This document shows, piece by piece, positions 25,532 to 34,992 of a DNA stretch of 64,000 nucleotides; the stretch's first letter is position 1, and each line of letters starts with the position of its first letter. A model generated the notes under the pieces. That model saw only the letters and a list, made by a program, of their open reading frames with translations, had not been told where the DNA came from and did not search any database. The stretch comes from Parvularcula sp964484475 (GTDB lineage Bacteria; Pseudomonadota; Alphaproteobacteria; Caulobacterales; Parvularculaceae), in the NCBI GenBank assembly GCA_964484475.1, contig CAZAFU010000002.1:1-64000 (forward strand), given 5' to 3'. Made by a program: the position numbers and the translations under genes.

Positions 25532-26668
25532 CTAGAGCATACGCGCGATGATTTCCTTCATGATCTCGGTCGAGCCGCCATAGATCCTCTGCACGCGGGC
25601 ATCGGCATAGAGCCTCGCGATGGGCGCTTCCCACATGAAACCGTAACCGCCATGGAGCTGCACCGCCACATCGGCCACCTCCGCGAGGGTCTCTGACGTC
25701 CACGCCTTGGCCATGGCGGCGGTGTCCGCGGCGAGGGTCCCTGCGATCTCCGCCTCGATGCAGCGATCCACGAAGACCCTCGCGATCTGCGCCTTCGTCT
25801 TGAGGTCGGCGAGCTTGAAACGGACATCCTGAAAGGCGGCGATGGGCCGGCCGAAGGCCTGCCTCTCCCGGGTGTAGTCACGGGCGAGCTCGAAGGCGGT
25901 CTCCATCGACTGGGCACAGCCGATGGCGATGATGAGACGCTCCCACGCGAGCTCGTTCATCAGCATGGGGAACGCACCGTTCCGGGCGCCGAGGATGTTC
26001 TCCTTGGGCACGCGCACGTCGTCGAAGGTGAGCTGGCAGGTGTCCTGCGCCTTCAGCCCGAGCTTCTTGAACGGTTTGTCCTTGTGAAAACCGTCCCGGT
26101 CCGCCTCGACGAGGACGAGGGACATCTCCTTCGCGCCGCCTTCGGAGCCCGTCTTGCAGACCACGATAGCGAAATCGCAGTTCCAGCCATTGGTGATGTA
26201 GGTCTTGGCGCCGTTGATGACGAGCTCGTCGCCGTCGGCTGTGGCGCGGGTCTCGATCGCCTGGAGGTCGGAACCGGTCCCGGGTTCGGTCATGGCGATG
26301 GCGCCGATCTTCTCGCCCCTTGCCATGGCGGGTAGGTAGGCCTGCTTCTGCGCCTCCGTCCCGTAATTGTTGATGTAGGGTGCGACGATATCCGAATGCA
26401 GCGAGAAGCCGATGCCGCTCGCGTTGATACGGCTCTGCTCCTCGATCAGTATGGCGCTCGCGCGCCGGTCGACCCCCGATCCTCCGTAGGCTTCAGGCAT
26501 GGTGGCGCAGAGGAGGTCGAGCTCCCCCGCCTTCCTCCAGACTTCGCGGTCGACATAGCCCTGCTCTTCCCAGCGGTCGTGGTGGGGCTGGATCTCCTCC
26601 TCGAAGAAGCGACGGACGGTCCTGCGGAAGAGTTCGTGCTCCTCCTCGTAGACGCGGCGTTCGAGCAT
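25532..26668 (-). CDS. Acyl-CoA dehydrogenase
   Basis: 378 residues with the three-domain family pattern: MTEPGTGSDLQAIETRA (FAD and substrate strand), RERQAFGRPIAAFQDVRFKL, and the end IYGGSTEIMKEIIARML. The YGG in place of the YEG seen in medium-chain enzymes, together with WERLIIAIG, suggests the catalytic glutamate sits on helix G as in long-chain and isovaleryl enzymes. It oxidises an acyl-CoA to the 2-enoyl form, passing electrons to ETF. It heads a leftward pair with the AidB-like gene and is divergent from a TonB-dependent receptor gene. Confidence 0.92.
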   Translation of the reverse strand: MLERRVYEEEHELFRRTVRRFFEEEIQPHHDRWEEQGYVDREVWRKAGELDLLCATMPEAYGGSGVDRRASAILIEEQSRINASGIGFSLHSDIVAPYINNYGTEAQKQAYLPAMARGEKIGAIAMTEPGTGSDLQAIETRATADGDELVINGAKTYITNGWNCDFAIVVCKTGSEGGAKEMSLVLVEADRDGFHKDKPFKKLGLKAQDTCQLTFDDVRVPKENILGARNGAFPMLMNELAWERLIIAIGCAQSMETAFELARDYTRERQAFGRPIAAFQDVRFKLADLKTKAQIARVFVDRCIEAEIAGTLAADTAAMAKAWTSETLAEVADVAVQLHGGYGFMWEAPIARLYADARVQRIYGGSTEIMKEIIARML

Positions 26669-26849
26669 CGGGTCCCTCCCTTCGGCACGCCTCGGTCATC
26701 GGAGTTCTCGATGACGGCGGGCGGCGATAATCGTTGGCCCTTATGAGAAGCGCGAAGTGGCCCGCTCTTCAAGGGGGCAGGTGCTTTACTTGAGAGAGGA
26801 TCCCGGTACCTGTGCCCCGGCGACCAGGGAACGGACCGAGAGGGCGGGA

Positions 26850-29132
26850 ATGACCAAGGGTTGGAAACAGGGCACGGCAATCGTCGGGGTAGCAGCGACG
26901 GTGATGGCCGGGAGCGTTTCGGCGCAGGACGAGGGGCTCGGTGCCCTGACCGACGTGGTCACCGTCACCGCGACGAAACGGCCCGACCCCGAAAACGTGC
27001 AGGATGTCCCCCTCGCGGTCACCGCCTTCGACGAGGAGAGCCTCGAAGCCCTCAAGGTCCGTGACCTCACCGATCTCGGCTTCTCCGCGCCGAACGTGGC
27101 GCTCGAGGATATCGGCACCGTTCCGGGTACGGCGAATTTCGCCATCAGGGGCCTCGGGATCAATTCCTCGATCCCCTCCATCGATCCCGCGGTCGGGGTC
27201 TTTCTCGACGGCGTCTATCTCGGCGTGAATGCCGGGGTGGTCCTCGACCTCTTCGATATCGAAAGCGTGGAGATCCTCCGCGGCCCGCAGGGGCTCCTCT
27301 TCGGACGCAACACCACCGGCGGGGCGGTGGTCGTGAACACCTCGGGCCCCACGGATACGTTCCGCGCCAGGGGGCGGGTCGCCTACGAAGCGCCTCTCGG
27401 TGACGACCGGGGCGGGCCGCGGCGCATCGCGAGCGGCAGCCTTTCGGGCCCGATCCTGCCGGGCAGGCTGAACGGCAAGGTCGGCGCCTACCTGAACGAC
27501 GACGAAGGATATTTCGAGAACCGCCTGGATGGATCCTCGATCGGCGAAAGTTTCACCTACAGCCTGCGCGGGGCGCTGGAATTCACGCCCTCGGAAACAC
27601 TGACGGTGCTCGGCAAGCTCGACTTCACCCGCAGGGACGGTGACGGCGCGATCAGCCAGAACCGCGGCCTCTTCGAACGTGACAGTTTCGATGTGTCCCT
27701 CGACGAGCCCGGTTTCGCCGATATCGAGACACTGACCTTCAGCCTGAGGAGCGATCTCGATGTCGGGTTCGGTGACGGCCGGATCACCAAGATCATGGGC
27801 TACCGGACCCTCGAGCAGGCGACGCGGAACGACATCGATTCGGGGCCTGAGCGCATCTTCGTCTCGGATACGGGCCTCGACCAGGACCAGGTGTCGGGTG
27901 AGCTGCGCTACGCAGGCACGTTCGGGCGGACAGAACTGACCACCGGGCTCTACGGGTTTCACCAGGACGCGGCCTATTTCGAGAACCGTGACCTGACCGC
28001 CCTTGGCGCGCCCTTCTCCTATGGCGGCGGCACCCAGGAACACACGGTTCTCGGCATCTTCGGCCAGGCCGATCATCACCTGACCGATACCCTGGCGCTG
28101 AGCCTCGGGTTGCGGCTGACCCGCGAGGAGAAGGAAAGCGCGGTGACGTTCGTCCGGCCGCGGCCGGAATGCTCGCCGATCGAGGGGACCTGCCCGACCG
28201 AGGGAGAGAACCCCTTCGCGCCGGGCGAGCCGAACGGCTTCCGCGACCGGGACGAATGGTCGAACCTGATCCCGAAGATCGGCCTTGCCTACGAGCCGGC
28301 GGATACGGTCCTTCTTTATACGCACTGGACCAAGGGCTACCGCTCGGGCGGCTACAACCTCAGGGCGACGAACCCTGCCCTGTTCGTGGAGACCATCGAA
28401 GCAGGGGGCGAGCCGAGCTTCGACGAGGAGGAAGTGCGCAGCTTCGAGATCGGCGGCAAGTTCGAGACGGCGGACGGGCGCGGGCAACTCAACCTTGCTC
28501 TTTTCCGTACGAAGATCGAAGACATGCAGCGCGAGGTGAACCTGTCGAGCCCCACTGCCGGGGTCTCGCAGTTCATCCTGAACACCGCCGATGCGACCAT
28601 CGAAGGCATCGAGGCCGAGGGGCAGTGGCGGGTGGGCGAGAGCCTGCTCCTTCGCGCCAATCTGGGCCTCATCGATGCCGGGTACGATCGTGTGCTGTTC
28701 GATATCTCCAGCGATGACGTGGTCGACCGGGACGACCTCGCCCTTGCGATCCCGCGCGTGCCCGAGGCGACCTACGGCGCATCGGTCCTGCACGAGGCGG
28801 ATCTTCGCGAGCGCGGCAGCCTTCTGACGCGGGTGAGTTTCCAGCACCGCGACCGGGTGGCCTACACGGACAACAATTTCGGGTGGATCCAGGCTGCCGA
28901 CATGCTCGATGCCAACCTGACCTGGCAGCCCCGCGACGGCCGGGTTGCGCTGTCCCTCTACGGCCGGAACCTCCTCGACGAGGTGCAGGCCGGGGGCGAT
29001 ACCCAGCTTCCCTTCGGCGGCCCGCTGTCGAGCGGGGTTGCGCAGCCCTTCGGCGCCGACCCTGCGGGGGGCACGTTCTCACCCCTGATGCCCGGCCGGG
29101 TCATCGGCGTGGAATTGCGGATGTCGCGGTAG
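26850..29132 (+). CDS. TonB-dependent outer-membrane receptor
   Basis: 760 residues. A signal peptide (VGVAATVMAGSVSAQ) precedes a plug domain containing VVTVTATKRPDPENVQDVPL, the TonB-box-like start, SIDPAVGVFLDGVYLG and EILRGPQGLLFGRNTTGG, then a 22-strand barrel ending LMPGRVIGVELRMSR with the C-terminal aromatic/basic strand. This is the large family that imports siderophores, vitamin B12 or organic compounds with TonB energy. Such receptors abound in marine alphaproteobacteria. No iron-regulation box is obvious upstream, and the divergent acyl-CoA dehydrogenase hints at an organic ligand. Confidence 0.93.
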   Translation: MTKGWKQGTAIVGVAATVMAGSVSAQDEGLGALTDVVTVTATKRPDPENVQDVPLAVTAFDEESLEALKVRDLTDLGFSAPNVALEDIGTVPGTANFAIRGLGINSSIPSIDPAVGVFLDGVYLGVNAGVVLDLFDIESVEILRGPQGLLFGRNTTGGAVVVNTSGPTDTFRARGRVAYEAPLGDDRGGPRRIASGSLSGPILPGRLNGKVGAYLNDDEGYFENRLDGSSIGESFTYSLRGALEFTPSETLTVLGKLDFTRRDGDGAISQNRGLFERDSFDVSLDEPGFADIETLTFSLRSDLDVGFGDGRITKIMGYRTLEQATRNDIDSGPERIFVSDTGLDQDQVSGELRYAGTFGRTELTTGLYGFHQDAAYFENRDLTALGAPFSYGGGTQEHTVLGIFGQADHHLTDTLALSLGLRLTREEKESAVTFVRPRPECSPIEGTCPTEGENPFAPGEPNGFRDRDEWSNLIPKIGLAYEPADTVLLYTHWTKGYRSGGYNLRATNPALFVETIEAGGEPSFDEEEVRSFEIGGKFETADGRGQLNLALFRTKIEDMQREVNLSSPTAGVSQFILNTADATIEGIEAEGQWRVGESLLLRANLGLIDAGYDRVLFDISSDDVVDRDDLALAIPRVPEATYGASVLHEADLRERGSLLTRVSFQHRDRVAYTDNNFGWIQAADMLDANLTWQPRDGRVALSLYGRNLLDEVQAGGDTQLPFGGPLSSGVAQPFGADPAGGTFSPLMPGRVIGVELRMSR

Positions 29133-29133
29133 C

Positions 29134-29529
29134 TCAGGAGATCGGGAGACCTTCGGTCGCGCCGGCCTTCACCCAGCGAATGGCTCCGACGAGATCGCTG
29201 CTCGGACAGGGTTTGGAGCAGACGGCGGCTGTCGGGAACGCCCTGCGCAGGCCCTCGGGGTCAGCGTGAGCGGAATGGAAGATCAGCGGCAGGCCGGCCT
29301 CGTACATCTCGCGCGCGAGACTGAGGGAATTGCCGTCGGGCAGGGAAATGTCGAAGATCGCGAAGTCGATCCGGTGTTCGGCCACGATCGCCTGCGCCTG
29401 AGCGAGCGTCGCGGCGATGAACACCTCCCGCGCTCCTTCAAGCAAGGCCGTGGCTTCGAGGTCCATGGCGACAAGGGCCTCGTCCTCGACCACGAGGACC
29501 GTATCTCCGGCGAAAGCGGGCTCAGCCAC
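29134..29529 (-). CDS. Single-domain response regulator (receiver)
   Basis: 131 residues from a GTG (29527-29529) that overlaps the end of the hybrid kinase gene by eight bases, with AAGGG upstream. It is a lone receiver: acidic pair in VLVVEDEALVAMDLE, phospho-acceptor Asp60 (FAIFDISLPDG), LPLIFHSAHAD and a conserved Lys in VCSKPCPSSD. No output domain. Such small receivers commonly pair with HWE/HisKA_2 kinases, so it is the natural phosphorylation partner of the adjacent CheB-CheR-PAS kinase. The end is two bases from the convergent receptor gene. Confidence 0.9.
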   Translation of the reverse strand: MAEPAFAGDTVLVVEDEALVAMDLEATALLEGAREVFIAATLAQAQAIVAEHRIDFAIFDISLPDGNSLSLAREMYEAGLPLIFHSAHADPEGLRRAFPTAAVCSKPCPSSDLVGAIRWVKAGATEGLPIS

Positions 29530-32500
29530 GCCGGCCCTTGATCGCCGGTAACCGGAGGCGGAATGTTGCAACAAGGCCATTCTCAGTCCAATTCCGCTCA
29601 ACGGTTCCGCGCATCTGGCGAACGCTGGCATCGACCAGACGCGTCCCGAAACTCGGAACGCCGGAGGAAGAATGGACGGATTTTGTCAATTTCTCGTTCC
29701 ATTGCAGCTCGAGTTCGTTCTCATCGTGGAGTGACCACGTCACAGCTACAATGCCGCCTTCGGTCGACCAAGCGCCATACTTGACTGCATTGGTCGCAAG
29801 CTCGTGAACGATCAGGCTCATGGGAGTCACTGCATCCACTGGGACTTCCACGGGCCCGCCGCTCAGGCTGAGACGGTCCGTGGAGGTGTGCGGTTTCAGA
29901 AGCCGGGTGAGAAGCGGTTGCAGGCCGACCTTCGCATCCGCCGACTTGTTCTGGGTCAGCTCGTAGGCGCGGCCGAGCGCGTTGACCCTGAGGTTCAGCT
30001 GCCTTGCGTAGTCGAGCACGTCCCGGCCGGGAGCGGCGGTCGTGTTGATGAGCGACGCGATCACGGCGAAGAGGTTCTTCACCCTGTGGTTCATCTCCTC
30101 GACCATCAGGACCTGACGTTCCCTGGCCTCCTCCTCGAAGGTGATGTCGTAGTTCAGGCCGATCAGCCTGGTGCGTCCGTCGGCGCTCGTCCTGCGTTCG
30201 CCGACCCCCATGATCCACCGAATGGAGCCCTCACGGGTCTGCAGGCGAAACCGGTGCTCGTAGCGCTCCCCGGTTTCGATCGTCCGCTGGAATGCGGCAA
30301 TCGCCTCATCCCTGTCTTCGGGAAGGATACGGGACACCGCGGTTTCGAAGTCCTGCTGGTCCGGCTCGAGATCGAAGAGCCTGCCCATCTGGGGGTCGTA
30401 GATGGACTCGCCCGTATCGACGTCATACTCCCAGACGCCCATCTTGCCTGCATCGAGCGCGAGAGCCAGACGCTCGGTCTTGAGCTGCAGGTCAGCTTCG
30501 AGGGCCTTGACCTCGGTCATGTCGTTGAAGACCAGCGTCGCCCCGTCCCGTCCGCCCTCGGTCGACCGGTAGGGGAAGATCCGCATCTGGAAGATTCTCC
30601 CGTCGTCGCGCATGACGACCATGCGCTCGACCGTGCGCCAACGCTCGATGGTCTCGCGGACATCGTCGAGAAGGCTGGGCTCGTCGATCAGGCGCGTGAT
30701 CTGGGTGAGCGAGCGCCCCCTGTCGTCGTCGCTGAAGGCGAAGATCGACCTGGCCTGATCCGAAAAGAGCCGCACCTGGAGATCTTCGTCGACAACGATG
30801 AGCGCGATCGAAGCGGAGCGGAAGAAATTGATGAGGTCGTCATTGGCCACCCCGAGCTCCGAGATCTTGGCCTTGAGTTCGTCGTTCAGTGTCGAGAGCT
30901 CCTCGTTCGCCGACTGGAGCTCTTCGTTCATCGACATCATCTCTTCGTTGGAGCTCTTGAGTTCCTCGTTCGCGGTCTCGAGTTCCTCCACCGTGCCACG
31001 AAGGCGCTGGCGTGTGCTCCTGAGCTCCTGCTCGAGGCTGACGATGCGGTCGTCGGCGGTGTCCGCCTCGATGTAGTGCGGCCTGAACTCCTCCTTGAAG
31101 CGTCCGGTCTCGATGAAGACGATGGCGATCGTCCCGTCCGCCATGGGGTCGGCAACGACATCCACCGTATGCGACCCGAACCGGGTACTCACCGTGACGT
31201 CTTCCATGGCCTTGCGTTCGCCGCTCTCCTTCACGCGGGAGATCAGGAGCTGCATGCTGTGCCGAAGCTCCCCCCGGGCGAGGCGCGAGATATGCTGGTC
31301 CTGGTCACCGGGAGCCGATTTGAGATAGCTCGAAAGGTCGCCAACGGAAGAGACGATATCGCCCTCCGTCGTTACACGGACGAAAACCGGAGCATAGCGT
31401 TCGAGGATCGCCGCATGGCTGGCCGCGCGTTGGCCCGTCGGCTGGGTTCCGCGGGGCCTCCCGATATAGCCGCTCGCCCCGCTCTCCCCCTGACCGGGGC
31501 CGCCCAGGCCGATGGGCAGGTCGATCGGATAGCTGCGCGGCGTGTCCTTGCGGCGGTAGAGGCGTGTCTTCTGGTCGACGGTCTCGAACAGGCTCTCGCG
31601 CTGGGAGATGCCTTCTGACGGGCCGAGGAAGAGGTGCCCTCCCGGCTTCAGGCCATAATGCAGGAGCGCCGTGAGGCTGTGCTGGATGTCGTCGCCGAAA
31701 TAGATGAAGAGATTGCGGCAGGAAACCAGATCGAGCTTCAGGAAAGGCGGATGCTTGATGATGCTGTGCACGGAGAAACGCACCATGTCGCGGATCTGCG
31801 GCGCAATCTGGAACTCGTCACCGTAATCGTGCGTATAGGCATTCCTCAGCCGCTCGGGGATGTCTTCCAGCGCACTGATCGGGTAGCATCCCTTGCGTGC
31901 GATACGGATCATGCTTTCGTCGATGTCGGTGGCAAAGACCTGGACCCGCTGCGAACCTTTCGCTTCCCCCATGGCTTCTGCGAGTAGCATCGCGATCGTA
32001 TAGGCCTCCTGCCCGGACGAACAGCCCGGTACCCAGACCCTGATCTCCTCCCCCTCCCCGGCGGGACGTTCGGCCAGTGGCACGATGACCTCGCGGCGCA
32101 GCAGCTCGAAATGGTCCGGGTCACGGAAGAACTTGGTCACGTTGATGAGAAACTCGTGGAAAAGGGCTTCGCACTCGTCCCTGTCGGACCGCAGGAGAGC
32201 GATGTAGGCGGCGGTATCGATTTCGTTCCTCACCTGCATGCGCCGCTCGATCCGCCTGAAGAGTGTCGAGTGCTTGTAGCCGCTGAAATCGTGTCCCACG
32301 CGCTCCGAGAGGATCGCCAGCACCTCGCGCAGGACGGAAGCGGCGCGGTCGTCATCATCGCCCTGGAAGATGCCGTCCTTCCTTCTCGCAAAGAACGAGA
32401 CGATCTCGCGCACGATGTCCTGCGGGGGCAGGATGAGATCGACACAGCCCGTGGAAATACCCGCCTCCGGCATCCCGCCGAACCGGGCGGTCCTCGGGTC

Positions 32501-32983
32501 CTGGGCGACACAGATGCCGCCGACTTCCTTGATCGCGGCAAAGCCAGCGGATCCGTCCGATCCTGTTCCCGACAGAAGGACGCCCGCGGCGGAGGGTCCG
32601 CATTCCTCGGCGAGACTGCTGAGGAGGGCATCAATGGGCCGGTTGAGCTTCGCGGCACCCTCGAGGGACTCAAGCTCGATGCATCCGCCCTTCACCCGCG
32701 GCAGGTAACCGGGCGGTGTCACATAGACGCAGCCCTCCTCGATGCTCGTGCCGTTCTCGGCTTCGATCACTTCGAGCGATGTCAGGCCCGCAAGGAGCTC
32801 GGCAAGGGGGCTTCGGTGATCGCGATCGAGATGCTGCAACAGGATGACGGCGGCCCTCGTCTTGGCGGGAATGGCGCCGACCAGAGCGCTGATGGCCTCA
32901 ACGCCACCGGCGGAGGCACCAACACCGACCACGGGAAACGCAACATCATGGGTCGAGGCGGGCAAGGCGATCTCCTGCGTCAC
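29522..32983 (-). CDS. Hybrid CheB-CheR-PAS-HWE sensor histidine kinase
   Basis: About 1,150 residues. Domains in order: CheB methylesterase (VGVGASAGGVEAI serine, LLQHLDRDHRSPLAELLAGL histidine, LLSGTGSDGSAG aspartate); CheR methyltransferase (FFRDPDHFELL, VPGCSSGQEAYTIAMLLAEA, VSCRNLFIYF); a long coiled coil (LRSTRQRLRGTVEELETANE, MSMNEELQSANEELSTLNDE); two PAS domains; and an HWE/HisKA_2 kinase with EEMNHRVKNLFAVIASLINT and a degenerate ATPase. Members of this architecture sense unknown stimuli. The start is unsure: I use a GTG at 32981-32983 just before the CheB domain, since the ATG at 33178 would sit 19 bases from the divergent rhodopsin start. It shares its upstream region with the rhodopsin operon. 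Confidence 0.88.
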   Translation of the reverse strand: MTQEIALPASTHDVAFPVVGVGASAGGVEAISALVGAIPAKTRAAVILLQHLDRDHRSPLAELLAGLTSLEVIEAENGTSIEEGCVYVTPPGYLPRVKGGCIELESLEGAAKLNRPIDALLSSLAEECGPSAAGVLLSGTGSDGSAGFAAIKEVGGICVAQDPRTARFGGMPEAGISTGCVDLILPPQDIVREIVSFFARRKDGIFQGDDDDRAASVLREVLAILSERVGHDFSGYKHSTLFRRIERRMQVRNEIDTAAYIALLRSDRDECEALFHEFLINVTKFFRDPDHFELLRREVIVPLAERPAGEGEEIRVWVPGCSSGQEAYTIAMLLAEAMGEAKGSQRVQVFATDIDESMIRIARKGCYPISALEDIPERLRNAYTHDYGDEFQIAPQIRDMVRFSVHSIIKHPPFLKLDLVSCRNLFIYFGDDIQHSLTALLHYGLKPGGHLFLGPSEGISQRESLFETVDQKTRLYRRKDTPRSYPIDLPIGLGGPGQGESGASGYIGRPRGTQPTGQRAASHAAILERYAPVFVRVTTEGDIVSSVGDLSSYLKSAPGDQDQHISRLARGELRHSMQLLISRVKESGERKAMEDVTVSTRFGSHTVDVVADPMADGTIAIVFIETGRFKEEFRPHYIEADTADDRIVSLEQELRSTRQRLRGTVEELETANEELKSSNEEMMSMNEELQSANEELSTLNDELKAKISELGVANDDLINFFRSASIALIVVDEDLQVRLFSDQARSIFAFSDDDRGRSLTQITRLIDEPSLLDDVRETIERWRTVERMVVMRDDGRIFQMRIFPYRSTEGGRDGATLVFNDMTEVKALEADLQLKTERLALALDAGKMGVWEYDVDTGESIYDPQMGRLFDLEPDQQDFETAVSRILPEDRDEAIAAFQRTIETGERYEHRFRLQTREGSIRWIMGVGERRTSADGRTRLIGLNYDITFEEEARERQVLMVEEMNHRVKNLFAVIASLINTTAAPGRDVLDYARQLNLRVNALGRAYELTQNKSADAKVGLQPLLTRLLKPHTSTDRLSLSGGPVEVPVDAVTPMSLIVHELATNAVKYGAWSTEGGIVAVTWSLHDENELELQWNEKLTKSVHSSSGVPSFGTRLVDASVRQMRGTVERNWTENGLVATFRLRLPAIKGRRG

Positions 32984-33197
32984 TGAGGGCACCGGACGTC
33001 CATCCAGGATGGAACCGGTCACCGGGAAAGCCGATATCACACCGCCCCGCAAGGTGTCCGCTGCGTCGCGGGGCCGGCCCGTCCCCGAAACGCCATGGCA
33101 GACAGTGAGAGACCGGGCGGTGCGCGCGATCACGTCGCGGGAACTTAATCCGGCGCCCCACGTTGTCCGACTCGGCATTCAACGAGGTACCGGTTTC
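32984..33197. promoter_or_regulatory. Divergent control region between hybrid kinase and rhodopsin operon
   Basis: This ~210-base stretch must hold the promoter of the rhodopsin operon and that of the kinase (if the GTG start is right). It remains open in the kinase frame. I see no FixK/FNR box or clear palindrome. A GAGG ten bases before the rhodopsin ATG is the likely ribosome binding site. Confidence 0.4.
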
Positions 33198-34067
33198 ATG
33201 GAAATTCTGCATCTTAATATCGAGAACTTCGCAGTTTTTCCCCATCCTGCGTTCCAGATGATCGCCGTCCTCCTCATGGTGGGATACGGCGCGCACCTGG
33301 CATTCTCGGCCTATTTCCTCGCGGCCTCGACACAGATCGCGCCGCGCTACCGCCTTGTGCCGTGGCTTTCGGCGGTGGTGATGCTGGCGGCGGGCCTCAG
33401 CCTCCTGCGTGAATACTCGGTGTGGACCGAGACGATGATCTTCACGGGCACCGGCTGGACGCGGGACAGCCAGGAGATCTTCTCCAACGCCTACCGCTAC
33501 GCCAACTGGACGATCACCATTCCCCTCCTGCTCGGGCAGTTGCTGGTCGCCTTGAAACTCCCGCGCAAGGAGATGCACAGCCTGTTCCCCAAGCTGGTGG
33601 TCGCGGCGCTCCTGATGATCTGGACCGGGCTGTTCGGCCAGTTCTACGAAGAGGCGAACGTCGTCACGATGCTGATCTGGGGCGCGGTCTCGACGGTCCC
33701 CTTCGTCTATCTGGTGATCGCGGTGAAGCGCGCCCTGTCACGCTCGAAAAGCTACACGCCGGCGCCGCTCCATCCCTGGCTCGACAAGCTGTTTCCCTAC
33801 TTCCTGTTCTTCTGGGGCCTCTACGCCATCGCCTACATGGTCCCCGCCTTCTCCGACGGGGCGACGGCGGCTGTCGTGAGGCAGTTCATGTATACCCTCG
33901 CCGATATCGGCTCGAAGCTGGTCTACGGGGTGATCCTCTCCCGCTTCGTCCTGCGCCGCAGCGCCTATGAAGGTTACGGGCCGGCCCTTGAGGCCATGGG
34001 CGGTGACATTGTTCCGGAGGACGAAGCCGGAAGCTCCGGGGCCGAACACACCAAAGTGCACGCCTGA
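33198..34067 (+). CDS. Microbial rhodopsin, NTQ motif (probable light-driven chloride pump)
   Basis: 289 residues, seven transmembrane helices. Helix C reads YRYANWTITIPLLLGQ: relative to bacteriorhodopsin the proton acceptor, Thr and donor positions are Asn103, Thr107 and Gln114, the NTQ motif of bacterial chloride-pumping rhodopsins (for example from Fulvimarina and Nonlabens). Helix G has MYTLADIGSKLVYG with the counter-ion Asp236 and the retinal Schiff-base Lys240; Arg100 matches BR Arg82. It would import Cl- when lit, hyperpolarising the cell. It is the first gene of a four-gene run with blh, a sodium pump rhodopsin and trkH. The C-terminal tail is acidic. Ion specificity is inferred from the motif. 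Confidence 0.95.
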   Translation: MEILHLNIENFAVFPHPAFQMIAVLLMVGYGAHLAFSAYFLAASTQIAPRYRLVPWLSAVVMLAAGLSLLREYSVWTETMIFTGTGWTRDSQEIFSNAYRYANWTITIPLLLGQLLVALKLPRKEMHSLFPKLVVAALLMIWTGLFGQFYEEANVVTMLIWGAVSTVPFVYLVIAVKRALSRSKSYTPAPLHPWLDKLFPYFLFFWGLYAIAYMVPAFSDGATAAVVRQFMYTLADIGSKLVYGVILSRFVLRRSAYEGYGPALEAMGGDIVPEDEAGSSGAEHTKVHA

Positions 34068-34071
34068 AGCG

Positions 34072-34992
34072 ATGGGTGAGGCCGTCAGACATACGATCCC
34101 TTCACTGATCGGCCTTGCTCTGGCGGGAGGACTCCTGGTCCTCCTGCCACCTTCGGCGACGCTGGTGGCCGCCTTCGTCCTCGTCGCGATCGTCGGGCTG
34201 CCGCACGGCGCTTCGGACACCGCGCTCGCGAGGCCGCGCTGGCAGGCCTGGTTCGGCGGGGCCTGGCTTGCGGCCTTCCTCGCCGCCTATCTCGGGACAG
34301 CGCTCGTCGCCTTTGTCTTCTGGATCAGTTTTCCGGTCACCGCACTGGCCCTGTTCCTGATCGTTTCAGCCGCCCATTTCGGCCATGACGACCTGCCCTC
34401 CGGCCTGGCCGACGGACGCGGCGCCGGCACGCCGGCCGGATGGGCCCGGGGTCTCTTCGTGCTCGGTGCGCCCGCCCTCTTCTGGCGCGCCGAGGTGGCC
34501 GCGATCTTCGCCGCCCTTCTTCCTGCGGATGAAGCCGGGGCCGCTGAGGTTCTCGCGTCTCTGCTACAGGCGATCGCGGTCCCCGCAGCCCTGGCGAGCA
34601 TCCTCCTTCCGCGGATGAAAGGAGCGGGGGACAATGGTGACGTGAGTTTCCTCCGCTCCGCACTGGTCCTGGTCCCCTTCCCGCCCCTTGTCGGCTTCCC
34701 GCTCTATTTCGCCGCCGTTCACAGCGCACGGCAGATGAGGCGGAGAACCGAGGCACTGGGCCTTCGGAGCCGTAGCGACTACCTCCTCACCGTCTGGCCC
34801 TACGCCCTCGGCGGGGTGGGGGTGATGACACTTGCCGGCTTGGCCCTGACAGGTGTTCCCGATCGCCTCCTCGCGACCCTTTTCATCGGCCTCGCGACCC
34901 TGACCGTTCCTCATATCCTCTTCGGCCACGCGCCACAGACAGCCTCCGTCACCACCACCCAGCAGCAAACGAGGGAGACCAGTTGTGCCTAA
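34072..34992 (+). CDS. blh: Brp/Blh-family beta-carotene 15,15'-dioxygenase (retinal synthesis)
   Basis: 306 residues, a polytopic membrane protein with the conserved His motifs of Brp/Blh: IVGLPHGASD (His45), VSAAHFGHDDLP (His102, His105), AVHSARQMRR and TLTVPHILFGHAP. These histidines bind the iron that cleaves beta-carotene into two retinal molecules, supplying the chromophore for both flanking rhodopsins. It starts four bases after the NTQ rhodopsin stop and its last eight bases overlap the start of the NDQ rhodopsin, so expression is tightly linked. No carotenoid synthesis genes (crtEBIY) are in the window, so beta-carotene must come from elsewhere in the genome. Confidence 0.94.
   Translation: MGEAVRHTIPSLIGLALAGGLLVLLPPSATLVAAFVLVAIVGLPHGASDTALARPRWQAWFGGAWLAAFLAAYLGTALVAFVFWISFPVTALALFLIVSAAHFGHDDLPSGLADGRGAGTPAGWARGLFVLGAPALFWRAEVAAIFAALLPADEAGAAEVLASLLQAIAVPAALASILLPRMKGAGDNGDVSFLRSALVLVPFPPLVGFPLYFAAVHSARQMRRRTEALGLRSRSDYLLTVWPYALGGVGVMTLAGLALTGVPDRLLATLFIGLATLTVPHILFGHAPQTASVTTTQQQTRETSCA

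Noticed and set aside
26769..28847. 692-codon minus-strand frame opposite the TonB-dependent receptor
   Set aside because: Antisense to a receptor with plug and barrel signatures; the translation has charged, low-complexity composition without motifs.
29804..31618. 604-codon plus-strand frame opposite the hybrid kinase
   Set aside because: The PAS, coiled-coil and kinase motifs are on the minus strand; the plus frame is a shadow.
32984..33178. N-terminal extension of the hybrid kinase to an ATG at 33178
   Set aside because: It would place the kinase start 19 bases from the divergent rhodopsin start, leaving no room for promoters, and the extra 65 residues carry no domain. Not fully excluded.
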